A DNA stretch of 7,640 nucleotides. It comes from Endomicrobiia bacterium (GTDB taxonomy: Bacteria > Elusimicrobiota > Endomicrobiia > Endomicrobiales > Endomicrobiaceae). Below are positions 1 to 7,124 of this stretch, in pieces (within the stretch, counting starts at the first letter, position 1; every line of letters starts with the position of its first letter). The position numbers were made by a program, and so were the translations under genes. The stretch spans positions 1 to 7,640 of the forward strand of contig BNVZ01000053.1 in assembly GCA_025998475.1 (NCBI GenBank), read 5' to 3'. A model generated the notes under the pieces. That model saw only the letters and a list, made by a program, of their open reading frames with translations. It had not been told where the DNA came from and ran no database searches.

Positions 1-150
1 TCTTGTGACAATATGTTCGAATACCCTATCGTCCTACACACAACTTTCACTGACATTGTAACTGTCTCCTACGATAATTATGTCCTAATACCCTATGTCT
101 ATATCCACAACTTTTGCTGACATTGTAACTGTCTCTTGTGACAATATGTT
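1..150 (-). repeat. Tandem copies of a 66-67 bp repeat (left edge)
   Basis: Unit 1 spans 1-64 (cut by the window edge), unit 2 spans 65-131 (67 bp), and a third copy begins at 132 and fades after about 150. All share the core TGACATTGTAACTGTCTC; two copies also share CTTGTGACAATATGTT. The same sequence returns at 7572-7640. Read on the minus strand, a unit gives a protein-like 22-codon frame containing TVTMSAKVVDIDIGY followed by a segment like SNILSQE. Unit 2 is 67 bp, so the frame breaks between units. I infer a decayed coding repeat or a dispersed intergenic repeat. Repetition is seen directly; the coding interpretation is inference. Confidence 0.8.
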
Positions 151-430
151 TGGGTATTGCCCTAAAGTATTCAAACATCATCTTTACAATATTCTCTGTA
201 CTCAATTTTCTCTTTGCTCACCTGTCTTCCTCCTTTTCTTTTCTTACTCCTTGCTATCCTTTGTTTTGTCAAACGTCCCTTTCTTTACTCCCATTAATAC
301 TAAACCCATTCCACCCGATCCACATGCTTTCTTTTTCTGTTTCATAGTACTTCTATTGTACTTTTATATGTTAGTTATTAAGAGGTCTAATGTCGTATTT
401 TATGTTCATTGACCCACCCCAAGTTTCGGT
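151..430. other. Pyrimidine-rich stretch without a convincing gene
   Basis: The plus strand is strongly T/C-rich, so the minus strand is purine-rich, as coding strands in AT-rich bacteria often are. On the minus strand there is a 33-codon frame at 345-244 (CGSGGMG inside) without a good ribosome binding site. Downstream of it AAAGGAGG precedes a GTG that opens only about 16 codons before a TGA. This looks like gene decay that runs into the repeat units at 1-150, but no product can be named. I see no clear promoter for the downstream peptide cluster here. Confidence 0.4.
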
Positions 431-438
431 AAAAACAA

Positions 439-447
439 TAAGGAGAT
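439..447 (+). promoter_or_regulatory. Strong ribosome binding site of the small peptide gene
   Basis: TAAGGAG at 439-445 lies 8 nt before the ATG at 454. It is one of the best Shine-Dalgarno sequences in the window and is the main reason to accept the 60-codon frame as a translated gene. Confidence 0.8.
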
Positions 448-453
448 AAGCAA

Positions 454-636
454 ATGAAAAGTTTGAAGAACAGCTTCAATGTGCATCCAAACAGAAAGAC
501 GAGCGACAAAGAATTTGATCAATTGTTATGTGCTTTAAAGGGGCGGTATGAATTTTGTTGTTTGACGAGAGCATGGCGAGAATTGCTAGAAGCTGTCCCA
601 ATTATCAGTCACTACCTTCTCCCGACTGTTTTGTAG
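454..636 (+). CDS. Candidate RiPP precursor peptide, 60 aa
   Basis: This small peptide is not one I recognise by sequence. It is proposed as the substrate of the adjacent radical SAM maturase because it sits 42 nt upstream on the same strand and has a strong Shine-Dalgarno. The N-terminal half (about residues 1-30) is polar and charged (KNS, HPNRK, SDKEFDQ), like a leader. The second half has adjacent cysteines C35 and C36, then W41, then a hydrophobic tail containing V48-P49-I50-I51 and ending LLPTVL. A third cysteine is C26. There is no signal peptide, no GG cleavage site and no repeated Cys spacing as in typical SCIFF or sactipeptide precursors. Possible modifications are thioether links from C35/C36, epimerisation of Val/Ile as in YydF, or carbon-carbon crosslinks at W41. 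The sequence does not decide among them. It could instead be an unrelated small protein; the gene call is firmer than the role. Confidence 0.62.
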   Translation: MKSLKNSFNVHPNRKTSDKEFDQLLCALKGRYEFCCLTRAWRELLEAVPIISHYLLPTVL

Positions 637-663
637 TGATTGGATGTCACTATGGTTTTTTTT
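606..663 (+). promoter_or_regulatory. Two mutually exclusive hairpins with T8, possible attenuator
   Basis: Hairpin 1 pairs CAGTCACTAC (606-615) with GTAGTGATTG (633-642): 10 pairs including one G-T, with a 17-nt loop, and it spans the precursor stop codon. Hairpin 2 pairs TAGTGA (634-639) with TCACTA (647-652): 6 pairs and a 7-nt loop. It is followed by TGG and eight T (656-663), then directly by the maturase ribosome binding site GGAGG (664-668). Both use TAGTGA, so only one can form at a time. Translation through the precursor stop would disrupt hairpin 1 and might favour hairpin 2. A partial terminator here would yield more precursor than enzyme. The pairing is seen directly; the function is inferred. 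Confidence 0.45.
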
Positions 664-678
664 GGAGGAAAGTAAAGC

Positions 679-2055
679 ATGGCTATTGTCAATGGAAAGG
701 AATGTTATTTTAGCAACTATGTAATATTTGAGAAGGTTTGTAATAATGTGTATGTTTTAATCCATTCCTACCTAAATAATATTGATATTGTCAATGAGGA
801 TGTGGCTAAAAGCTTAACCAAAATCAAGGCTGGCAACAACGTAGATAAATTAGATGAAGAAACATTTAATCAGTTACTTCAAAAGGGTTATTTGGTTGAT
901 GACATAGATAAGGATAGGGAAAGGTTTTTTAAAATTGCAGATAAACTTGCCCAAATGAAAAACAAAGCCTCATCATTTATCTTTATACCGTCCTATGACT
1001 GTAATTTCAGCTGTCCTTATTGCTTTGAGCAAGAACTTACAAGAAACAAAGACAATAAACCTATGAGCAAAGAGACAGTATACGCTATCTTTAAAGTAAT
1101 AAAAAAAGAGAAAGCAGATGGTCAATATATTTCCCTTTCAATGTTTGGTGGCGAACCTCTCCTTAAAGAAAACATTACAATCAACGAATATATATTCAAT
1201 AATGCTAAAAAAGCCAAATTGAAACTTGATGTCATTACAAATGGCAATGATTTGGAACACTACTTTAAATATATTAAAGATGGTGTTTTTTCTCAATTTC
1301 AGATTACTTTGGACGGTGGAAAAGAATATCACAACAAAATGAAGTTTACTAAAGATAATAAAAACACTTTTGATAAAATTCTTGATAATATTGCTAGTGC
1401 TCTGTCTATACCGGGCAAGTTCTCAATTGCTATTAGAATAAACACCAACAAAGACAATATAGATTCTCTTTTAACTCTCAAAGAGGCATTTGAGACCCAC
1501 GGTTTTCTAAAAGATAAACGGTTCTATTTCTACACAAAGAATGTTGATGAATGCAAATGCCGTAAAAGTAAGGAATTATCTGACGTTGATATCGTTCATA
1601 AAATACGTTTCTTTGATGACAATATGAAGAACATGAAGACAAATTCTCAGTTTTCGCATATCATCAGCGAATTTGAAGAGATATTTGACACCAAAAAGAA
1701 GATCGGGAGATACAAAGTGAAATACTGCGGGGCAAATAGGAACAACCAACTAATTGATCCCATAGGCGATGTTTATTCTTGTTTGGAAGAAGTTGGCAAA
1801 AAAGACAGACGTGTAGGTTTTCTTGATATGCAAAGCAGTAAAATTGTTGATACTCCTTTAAGAAAAGAGTGGCGAAATAGGTTGGTACAAAACATGAAAG
1901 AATGTTCTGATTGCGAATATGCCCTAATGTGCGGCGGCGGTTGCGGGATTGCTGCTCTAAAATATAGAGGGTCTTTAAACAAGTCGTATTGTGCAGAAAT
2001 GAAGGAGATAGCTAAAGAAGCAGTCTATGAGATAGTTAAGGGACTAGCAGTTTGA
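679..2055 (+). CDS. Radical SAM/SPASM peptide maturase
   Basis: This 458-aa protein is a radical SAM enzyme with a complete SPASM domain, the architecture used for post-translational peptide modification. Residues 1-95 look like the peptide-binding N-terminal region common in such maturases (a short alpha/beta stretch ending KGYLVDD). The radical SAM [4Fe-4S] motif is C108-x3-C112-x2-C115 (CNFSCPYC), and the SAM-binding GGEP is at 157-160. The C-terminal SPASM ligands are all present: C350, C368 (in GX4C), C409-x2-C412-x5-C418-x3-C422, and C438, predicting two auxiliary iron-sulfur clusters. GGAGG at 664-668 lies 10 nt before the ATG. The stop overlaps the next start as TGATG, so translation is probably coupled. 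The likely substrate is the 60-aa peptide just upstream. Family assignment is firm; the chemistry (thioether, epimerisation or carbon-carbon bond) is not visible. Sulfatase maturases share the fold, but no sulfatase is nearby and the M50 partner argues for a RiPP. Confidence 0.93.
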   Translation: MAIVNGKECYFSNYVIFEKVCNNVYVLIHSYLNNIDIVNEDVAKSLTKIKAGNNVDKLDEETFNQLLQKGYLVDDIDKDRERFFKIADKLAQMKNKASSFIFIPSYDCNFSCPYCFEQELTRNKDNKPMSKETVYAIFKVIKKEKADGQYISLSMFGGEPLLKENITINEYIFNNAKKAKLKLDVITNGNDLEHYFKYIKDGVFSQFQITLDGGKEYHNKMKFTKDNKNTFDKILDNIASALSIPGKFSIAIRINTNKDNIDSLLTLKEAFETHGFLKDKRFYFYTKNVDECKCRKSKELSDVDIVHKIRFFDDNMKNMKTNSQFSHIISEFEEIFDTKKKIGRYKVKYCGANRNNQLIDPIGDVYSCLEEVGKKDRRVGFLDMQSSKIVDTPLRKEWRNRLVQNMKECSDCEYALMCGGGCGIAALKYRGSLNKSYCAEMKEIAKEAVYEIVKGLAV

Positions 2056-3167
2056 TGAAATATGAAATACAAGAGATGGACAGTAAGGCTTCTAAAAAGA
2101 AGTGGCTTCTTTGTTTGCATAACAAGAAATATGTTGTAAATCAAGATGTTTATAACTTCATAATGTTACATGAAAACACCGCAATCAATCATCAAGCGCT
2201 CACAGAAAAAGAGCAAATCGTTTATCAATTACTAGAAAATGTTGGGTTTTTTGAAGATGAAATAAAAGAAACCAAAAACAAGGATAGAGCCCGACTTATC
2301 TTCAAAAAAGTTTTATTTAAGCAAAATTCCTTAAAACATCTCCACATCTTTAAATTTCTCTTTTCAAAGTCGTTTTTGACTATTGCAATACCTTTCATTA
2401 TCTTTGGCGTAAGTTATACCATGTTTGAGAACAAACAATTTGAAAGCAGTAGTTTTTGGTTAACACTTGCGCTTTTGATGCCATGTACAATATTCCACGA
2501 AATTGGGCACATAAGCGCATCTGTAAAATACGGAATTGTCCCTAAAGGAGCAGGAGTTGGGATATATTTTACCTCACCAATTATGTTTGTAGATGTTGAT
2601 GACACATGGAAACTACCCCAAAAACAAAGAGTTGTAGTAGATGTATCAGGAATTTACTTTCAACTTATAGCTGCTGGAGTATATGTGTTGATCTATCTTT
2701 TTAGTCACCAAGTAATTTTGTTAAACGTTGCCTACGTAGTTATGATATCTGCAGTATTCAACTTAAATCCTTTTCTAAAGTATGATGGCTATTGGGTTCT
2801 CTCAGACATACTAGGTGTCTACAACCTAAATAGAAGGGTTAGTGATTCCGTTAGATTGTTAGTCTATAAGCTATTTGGCATAAAACACAATATGCTTTTA
2901 GAATTTAACAATACCAAAACACACATAATAGGTCTTTATTCCATCTTTTCAACTGCTTTTTATGCGTATTTTTCATGGGTATTGATAAGAAAATCCGTTA
3001 CAGGCATACACGAAATATTCAACAACTTTAGTATGTACAAACTGCTAATTAACGGGTTGTTTTTATTCTTTGCTGTTACATCAATAATCTCGCTTTTTAA
3101 GATGTTTAAGGACATTATTGTTGGTTTTTATCATGACTCTAAGAAAATTAAACATGGGTCTGTCTAA
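2055..3167 (+). CDS. Membrane M50-family zinc metallopeptidase (site-2-protease-like)
   Basis: An integral membrane zinc peptidase, 370 aa from the ATG at 2055. A TTG one codon earlier is possible, but ATG in TGATG overlaps the maturase stop by one base and is the better start. The zinc motif is HEIGH (H148, E149, H152). The third ligand is probably D244 in NPFLKYDGYW (238-247), the second S2P motif as in peptide-associated M50 proteins like YydH. Residues about 1-80 are soluble and resemble a PqqD-like/RRE fold that could bind a leader peptide. Hydrophobic segments lie near 106-123, 133-150, 199-216, 218-235, 288-311 and 329-349, so about six membrane passes. By context it would cleave or handle the modified peptide in the membrane. 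No transporter gene follows. The family is clear; the substrate is inferred from neighbours. Confidence 0.88.
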   Translation: MKYEIQEMDSKASKKKWLLCLHNKKYVVNQDVYNFIMLHENTAINHQALTEKEQIVYQLLENVGFFEDEIKETKNKDRARLIFKKVLFKQNSLKHLHIFKFLFSKSFLTIAIPFIIFGVSYTMFENKQFESSSFWLTLALLMPCTIFHEIGHISASVKYGIVPKGAGVGIYFTSPIMFVDVDDTWKLPQKQRVVVDVSGIYFQLIAAGVYVLIYLFSHQVILLNVAYVVMISAVFNLNPFLKYDGYWVLSDILGVYNLNRRVSDSVRLLVYKLFGIKHNMLLEFNNTKTHIIGLYSIFSTAFYAYFSWVLIRKSVTGIHEIFNNFSMYKLLINGLFLFFAVTSIISLFKMFKDIIVGFYHDSKKIKHGSV

Positions 3168-3169
3168 AA

Positions 3170-3320
3170 ACTTAAAGCAAACTACTACAATTTTTAAACT
3201 TATTTTACCATTACGTTCTTTTAGAGTTTCCCAAGAAACAGTCTTTGTTTTTGCACCGTAAATACCATCAAGCCGCTGCTTAGCGATGTATAAATGTCTT
3301 CCATGTCTTACAGATGCTCT
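3170..3320 (-). pseudogene. Possible gene relic, family unknown
   Basis: The minus strand is open for about 50 codons and reads like protein, for example HLYIAKQRLDGIYGAKTK followed by WETLKERNGKI. It is bounded upstream by a TAA (plus 3321-3323). Beyond that, other frames offer further pieces such as MSKEVLKEHL, suggesting a frameshift. Toward lower coordinates the frame runs into the antisense of the peptidase gene and stops there. I cannot name a family, and chance openness is a real alternative. Confidence 0.25.
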
Positions 3321-3640
3321 TTAAGCACCTCTTTTGACATAAAAATGGTATGTGTGGTCCAGTCCGCTTTACAAGACACTCTAATCTGCTTATAAACGTA
3401 TCATCCAAAAACTATATCTTTTTTGATAAACTTTAGGCAGTACCAAATTGCAGTCTATGGAATTTACTTAAATCTAAAATCGGTCGCCTCTTAAGAAATC
3501 TTTTTCATGCGTTTGTCCTGTGAGATTCTACAACCACTTGATTTTTTGGCAATAGAAATGCTACTTGTTAGGGAGTACCTTAGAAAGTATTTGCGTCTAT
3601 TTTTTCAGGTGAGCGCAAATGCAACAATACAGAAGTTGGT

Positions 3641-3667
3641 TGACTGTATAAATTTTCTACAGAGGGA
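3641..3667 (+). promoter_or_regulatory. Possible hydG -10 box and ribosome binding site
   Basis: TATAAA at 3647-3652, preceded by TG, resembles a -10 element 25 nt before the hydG start; no good -35 is visible at 16-18 bp. AGAGGGA at 3661-3667 is a fair Shine-Dalgarno 9 nt before the TTG at 3677 and fixes that start. The ribosome site is more secure than the promoter. Confidence 0.35.
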
Positions 3668-3676
3668 TGTAATCAA

Positions 3677-5062
3677 TTGAAACATATTGACGAAGCAAAG
3701 ATAGACGTTTTACTCAAAATAGGATCAACTGAAAAAGAAATTGACGATATATTAGAGAAAACAAAGCAACTCAAAAGACTTAGCCTTGAAGAGTCGGCCA
3801 AGCTTTTGTCTGTAGAAGATTCTTCTGTTTTACAAAAGATTTACGATGCTGCTTCCTATGTAAAAGATACAATATACGGAAAACGAGTTGTTTTGTTTAT
3901 TCCGTTGTATATAAGCAATTTTTGCGCGAATAGTTGTCTCTACTGTGGTTTTGCATCAAACAATAAACTTACTGCAAGAAAAAAACTTACTTTTGCTGAA
4001 ATAAAAGAACAAACAGAGATTCTTCTTAAAAGAGGACATAAGCGTATTCTTATGGTTGCAGGCGAGATGGCGTCTTCTAAAGAAAATATAGACTATTATG
4101 TCGGTGCAGTTAAGGCAATTTATGGTGCGGATTATGAAGGTAGCAGGATAAAAAGAGTTAATGTTAATGTTGCGCCGATGAGCATTGAAAATTTTAAAAA
4201 ATTAAAAAAATCCGGTATAGGTACTTACCAGATATTTCAGGAAACTTACCATGAAGCGACCTACAGAAAGCTCCATGTAGCAGGCACGAAAGTTGACCCT
4301 GATGATCGTTTAGACGCAATAGACAATGCCTTTAAAGCTGGAATAGATGATGTAGGAATAGGGCATCTTGTAGGATTGTATAAGTCTAATTTTGAAATTC
4401 TTGCAATGCTTATGCACATAGAATATTTGGAGAAAACTTACGGCATAGGGCCTCATACTATCTCGGTTCCTCGTATTGAGCCTGCTCCCGGATCTGATTA
4501 TGCTTCAAGACCTGAGCATCCTATCACAGATGAGGAATTTAAAAAAATAGTGGCTGTTTTGAGACTTTCTGTTCCTTATACTGGAATAATAATGTCAACG
4601 AGAGAAATGGCAGAATTGAGAGATGTTCTTGTGAATTTAGGTGTTTCCCAGATAAGTGCAGAATCAAGAGTTACTCCGGGTGGATACGAAGAAAATTCTG
4701 CGCATAACGAAAAATTAGAAAGGCAGTTTAGTGTAAACGATCAGAGATCACTTAATGAAATAGTAAAATCTTTACTTTTACAGGGATTTATACCGAGTTT
4801 TTGTGCCGCATGCTACAGAAAAAACAGAACAGGTGAGCACTTTATGAATTTGGCAAAACCCGGTGAAATAAAACGTATGTGTGATATAAATGCTTTAGTT
4901 ACACTAAAAGAATTTCTTGAGGATTTTGCAAGACCAGATGTGAAAGAATTAGGGCATAAGCTTATTGAGGAATGTAAAGCTGTTCTTGATAGTACAAGTA
5001 TTGGTATATTAGAAAAATTTTTTAGGGATATATCTAACGGTGTTCGTGACGAATACGTGTAG
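3677..5062 (+). CDS. hydG: [FeFe] hydrogenase maturase HydG
   Basis: HydG is a radical SAM tyrosine lyase that splits tyrosine into p-cresol and dehydroglycine and makes the CO and CN- ligands, delivered as an Fe(CO)2CN synthon for the H-cluster of [FeFe] hydrogenase. The 461-aa length is normal for the family. The radical SAM cluster motif is C83-x3-C87-x2-C90 (CANSCLYC). The HydG-specific C-terminal motif CX2CX22C is complete (C376, C379, C402) within FCAACYRKNRTGEHFM; this holds the second cluster carrying the dangler iron. That motif separates it from ThiH and HydE. The start is TTG, with AGAGGGA 9 nt upstream. No hydE, hydF or hydrogenase gene lies in this window, so its partners must be elsewhere. 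It looks intact and under selection. Confidence 0.95.
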   Translation: MKHIDEAKIDVLLKIGSTEKEIDDILEKTKQLKRLSLEESAKLLSVEDSSVLQKIYDAASYVKDTIYGKRVVLFIPLYISNFCANSCLYCGFASNNKLTARKKLTFAEIKEQTEILLKRGHKRILMVAGEMASSKENIDYYVGAVKAIYGADYEGSRIKRVNVNVAPMSIENFKKLKKSGIGTYQIFQETYHEATYRKLHVAGTKVDPDDRLDAIDNAFKAGIDDVGIGHLVGLYKSNFEILAMLMHIEYLEKTYGIGPHTISVPRIEPAPGSDYASRPEHPITDEEFKKIVAVLRLSVPYTGIIMSTREMAELRDVLVNLGVSQISAESRVTPGGYEENSAHNEKLERQFSVNDQRSLNEIVKSLLLQGFIPSFCAACYRKNRTGEHFMNLAKPGEIKRMCDINALVTLKEFLEDFARPDVKELGHKLIEECKAVLDSTSIGILEKFFRDISNGVRDEYV

Positions 5063-5372
5063 AATTGTATATTTTATTCTGTGTGTCCAAGAAAAAATAA
5101 TGCAAAGGTATATTTTTGCAAATCTTTGACTTGCAAGTAGCAATAGCAAAAATAATGCGGGTACAGAACATAAGAAAAAATTTATGAAGGTAAAAACGTT
5201 AATACATAGTCGTAAAAAGATGATTTTATCGTTTATTAAAAGCTCGTTGTTTTTTGGTCCGTTTGTCTTTGTTTGACAAAAGTCCAATATTATTATGAGA
5301 TTCTACGTGTAGTAGTTTTTTGTTGTAAAATGTTGTACAATCGCTCAAAGGATGGACTGAATCTTTAATGGG
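5063..5372. other. AT-rich spacer between hydG and thrS
   Basis: This holds no convincing gene. There is a perfect 9-bp inverted repeat, TATTTTTGC (5111-5119) and GCAAAAATA (5146-5154), with a 26-nt loop; it is AT-rich and only weakly terminator-like. AAAAATAATGC occurs twice (from about 5094 and 5148). No T-box-like leader with a recognisable conserved core is visible upstream of thrS. Confidence 0.5.
5273..5341 (+). promoter_or_regulatory. Possible thrS promoter elements
   Basis: A perfect TTGACA lies at 5273-5278, with TATGAG at 5294-5299 after a 15-bp spacer, which is short. TACAAT at 5336-5341 is a better -10 by sequence but has no matching -35 and would leave a leader of only about 25 nt. 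Either may serve; neither is convincing alone. Confidence 0.25.
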
Positions 5373-7124
5373 ATGATTAACAAAATGAGAGAACGAAAAA
5401 AATTAGATGCTTTAAGACATTCCGCGGCTCATATAATGGCGGCAGCTGTCACAGAACTTTTTCCTGGTACTAAAGTCGCGATAGGTCCATGTATAGAAGA
5501 TGGTTTTTATTATGATTTTGACAGAACTGGGCATTTCACTCCCGACGATTTGATAAAAATTGAAGAAAAGATGAGAGAAATAATAAAAGAAAACCATCTT
5601 TTTGTACATTCTAGCATGCTCAAGGACGAAGCAGTTAAAGAATTTCGGTCAAAAGGCGAGAAATACAAAGCTGAAATAGCGTCTCAAATTTCCGATGATA
5701 AAGTAAGCATATACAAATCCGGAAATTTTACAGATTTATGCAAGGGTCCTCACGTGCATTCAACCGGAGAACTTAAGTATTTTAAACTTCTTTCTGTTGC
5801 AGGTGCTTATTGGAGAGGAGATTCTTCAAAAGAACAGCTGCAAAGAATTTATGGCACAGCTTTTCTTGCAGAACAAGATTTGGAAAATTATTTAACAAAA
5901 GTTGAAGAATCTCAAAAAAGAGATCACAGAAAACTAGGAAAAGATTTAGATTTATTTAGCGTCAATGAAGCTGTAGGCGGGGGCTTGGTTCTTTGGCATC
6001 CCAAAGGCGCTCTTTTGAAAAATATTATTGAAACTTACTGGAAAAATTTTCATATTGAAAACGAATATGATCTTTTGTTTACTCCTCATATTGCAAGTGA
6101 AGAGCTTTTTAGAATAAGCGGACATTTGCAGACTTATCTGGAAAATATGTATGCTTCCATGGAAATAGAGGGAAAGTCTTACCGCATAAAACCCATGAAC
6201 TGTCCGATGCATTTGATGATATACAAAACAAATCTTCATTCTTATAGGGATCTTCCCATAAGGTATGCTGAACTTGGTACGGTTTACAGATTTGAAAAGT
6301 CGGGTGTTCTGCATGGACTTTTAAGAGTCAGAGGTTTTACACAGGACGATGGACACATTATCGTTGCTCCCAAACAGCTTGAAGAAGAAATGCTTAGAGT
6401 TTTTAATATGGCCGTGGATTGTCTTAAAACATTTGGATTTAGTGATTATAAAATTTATCTTGCCACAAGACCTGAAAAAAAATATGTTGGTAAGATAGAA
6501 GACTGGGAAAAAGCTCAAAATTCAATTGAAAACGCTTTGAAGAAAACGGGCTATGATTATGAAGTTGATGAAGGCTGTGGAGCCTTTTACGGACCAAAAA
6601 TCGATATAAAAATAAAAGACGCTATAGGAAGATTATGGCAGTGCTCAACGATACAGTTCGATTTTAATCTTCCTGAAAGATTTGATATTTCTTATGTTGA
6701 CTCATCAGGTAAAAAAACAAGACCTTATATGATTCACAGAGCATTGCTTGGTTCTTTGGAAAGATTTATAGGCGTACTTTTAGAGCATTACGAAGGAGCA
6801 TTGCCGCTTTGGCTTTCTCCTACGCAGGTTGCAATAGCAAATATAAATGAAGCGCAATACGAATACTGTAAAAAGTTGCAGCAGAATCTTAAGAAACGTG
6901 GTATAAGAGTTATTTTTAATGATAAAAATGAAAAAATTGGTCACAAGATAAGAGAAAATATGATGCAGAAGATTCCTTACGTAGCGGTTGTAGGAAATAG
7001 AGAAATGTACGCAGATTCAGTTGCTATAAGAGCAAGAGGAAATAAAGATTTGGGCGTTATGACTGTTGAGAATTTTATTTCTCTAATAAATGAGCAAAAT
7101 ATTCCGGGTGTTAACGAATTATAG
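5373..7124 (+). CDS. thrS: Threonyl-tRNA synthetase lacking the TGS domain
   Basis: A cytoplasmic class II synthetase that charges tRNA-Thr with threonine, and by its second domain removes serine from mis-charged tRNA. At 583 aa it is about 60 shorter than the E. coli enzyme because the N-terminal TGS domain is absent. The protein begins almost directly at the editing domain: HSAAH (H16, H20) and CKGPH (C123, H127) carry the editing-site residues. The catalytic core has motif 2 near 297-330 (RYAELGTVYRFE, then GFTQDDGH) and motif 3 near 460-473 (SLERFIGVLLEHY). Zinc ligands are C277, H328 and H455. The anticodon-binding domain occupies about 480-575. An in-frame TGA at 5358 excludes an upstream TGS extension. 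The start may be ATG 5373 or ATG 5385; AAAGG at 5347 is rather far from both. TGS-less forms exist in other bacteria, so this is probably a natural variant. Confidence 0.96.
   Translation: MINKMRERKKLDALRHSAAHIMAAAVTELFPGTKVAIGPCIEDGFYYDFDRTGHFTPDDLIKIEEKMREIIKENHLFVHSSMLKDEAVKEFRSKGEKYKAEIASQISDDKVSIYKSGNFTDLCKGPHVHSTGELKYFKLLSVAGAYWRGDSSKEQLQRIYGTAFLAEQDLENYLTKVEESQKRDHRKLGKDLDLFSVNEAVGGGLVLWHPKGALLKNIIETYWKNFHIENEYDLLFTPHIASEELFRISGHLQTYLENMYASMEIEGKSYRIKPMNCPMHLMIYKTNLHSYRDLPIRYAELGTVYRFEKSGVLHGLLRVRGFTQDDGHIIVAPKQLEEEMLRVFNMAVDCLKTFGFSDYKIYLATRPEKKYVGKIEDWEKAQNSIENALKKTGYDYEVDEGCGAFYGPKIDIKIKDAIGRLWQCSTIQFDFNLPERFDISYVDSSGKKTRPYMIHRALLGSLERFIGVLLEHYEGALPLWLSPTQVAIANINEAQYEYCKKLQQNLKKRGIRVIFNDKNEKIGHKIRENMMQKIPYVAVVGNREMYADSVAIRARGNKDLGVMTVENFISLINEQNIPGVNEL

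Larger units (their letters stand above)
3168..3676. other. 509-nt gene-free stretch, possibly decayed DNA
   Basis: No frame here has both a ribosome binding site and a useful length, and no tRNA or strong terminator follows the peptidase gene. The minus strand holds short open pieces with protein-like wording, broken by stops. The clearest is 3320 down to about 3170. Near the right end there is an inverted repeat, ATTTGCG (3589-3595) with CGCAAAT (3614-3620), separated by an 18-nt loop, and a possible promoter for hydG. The stretch separates the peptide cluster from hydG, so the two are probably not one operon. Confidence 0.5.

Noticed and set aside
1..150. The 66-67 bp repeats as a CRISPR array
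   Set aside because: Whole units repeat without unique spacers, and the units are too long and divergent.
244..345. A 33-codon minus-strand frame containing CGSGGMG
   Set aside because: No clear ribosome site; an overlapping frame is equally protein-like, so the signal is not specific.
95..412. A 105-codon plus-strand frame with hydrophobic text that could be taken for a membrane protein
   Set aside because: No ribosome binding site. It starts inside a repeat unit, and its hydrophobicity follows from the T/C-rich strand, as for the antisense of purine-rich DNA.
621..636. LPTVL at the peptide C-terminus as a sortase-type signal
   Set aside because: Sortase signals need LPxTG followed by a membrane segment and basic tail; none is present.
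3589..3620. ATTTGCG/CGCAAAT inverted repeat as an operator or terminator before hydG
   Set aside because: Only 7 bp with an 18-nt loop and no T run; within what chance allows in AT-rich DNA.
5009..5372. A minus-strand 92-codon frame and a T-box leader upstream of thrS
   Set aside because: The frame overlaps the end of hydG without a ribosome site, and no T-box core or terminator/antiterminator pair is visible.
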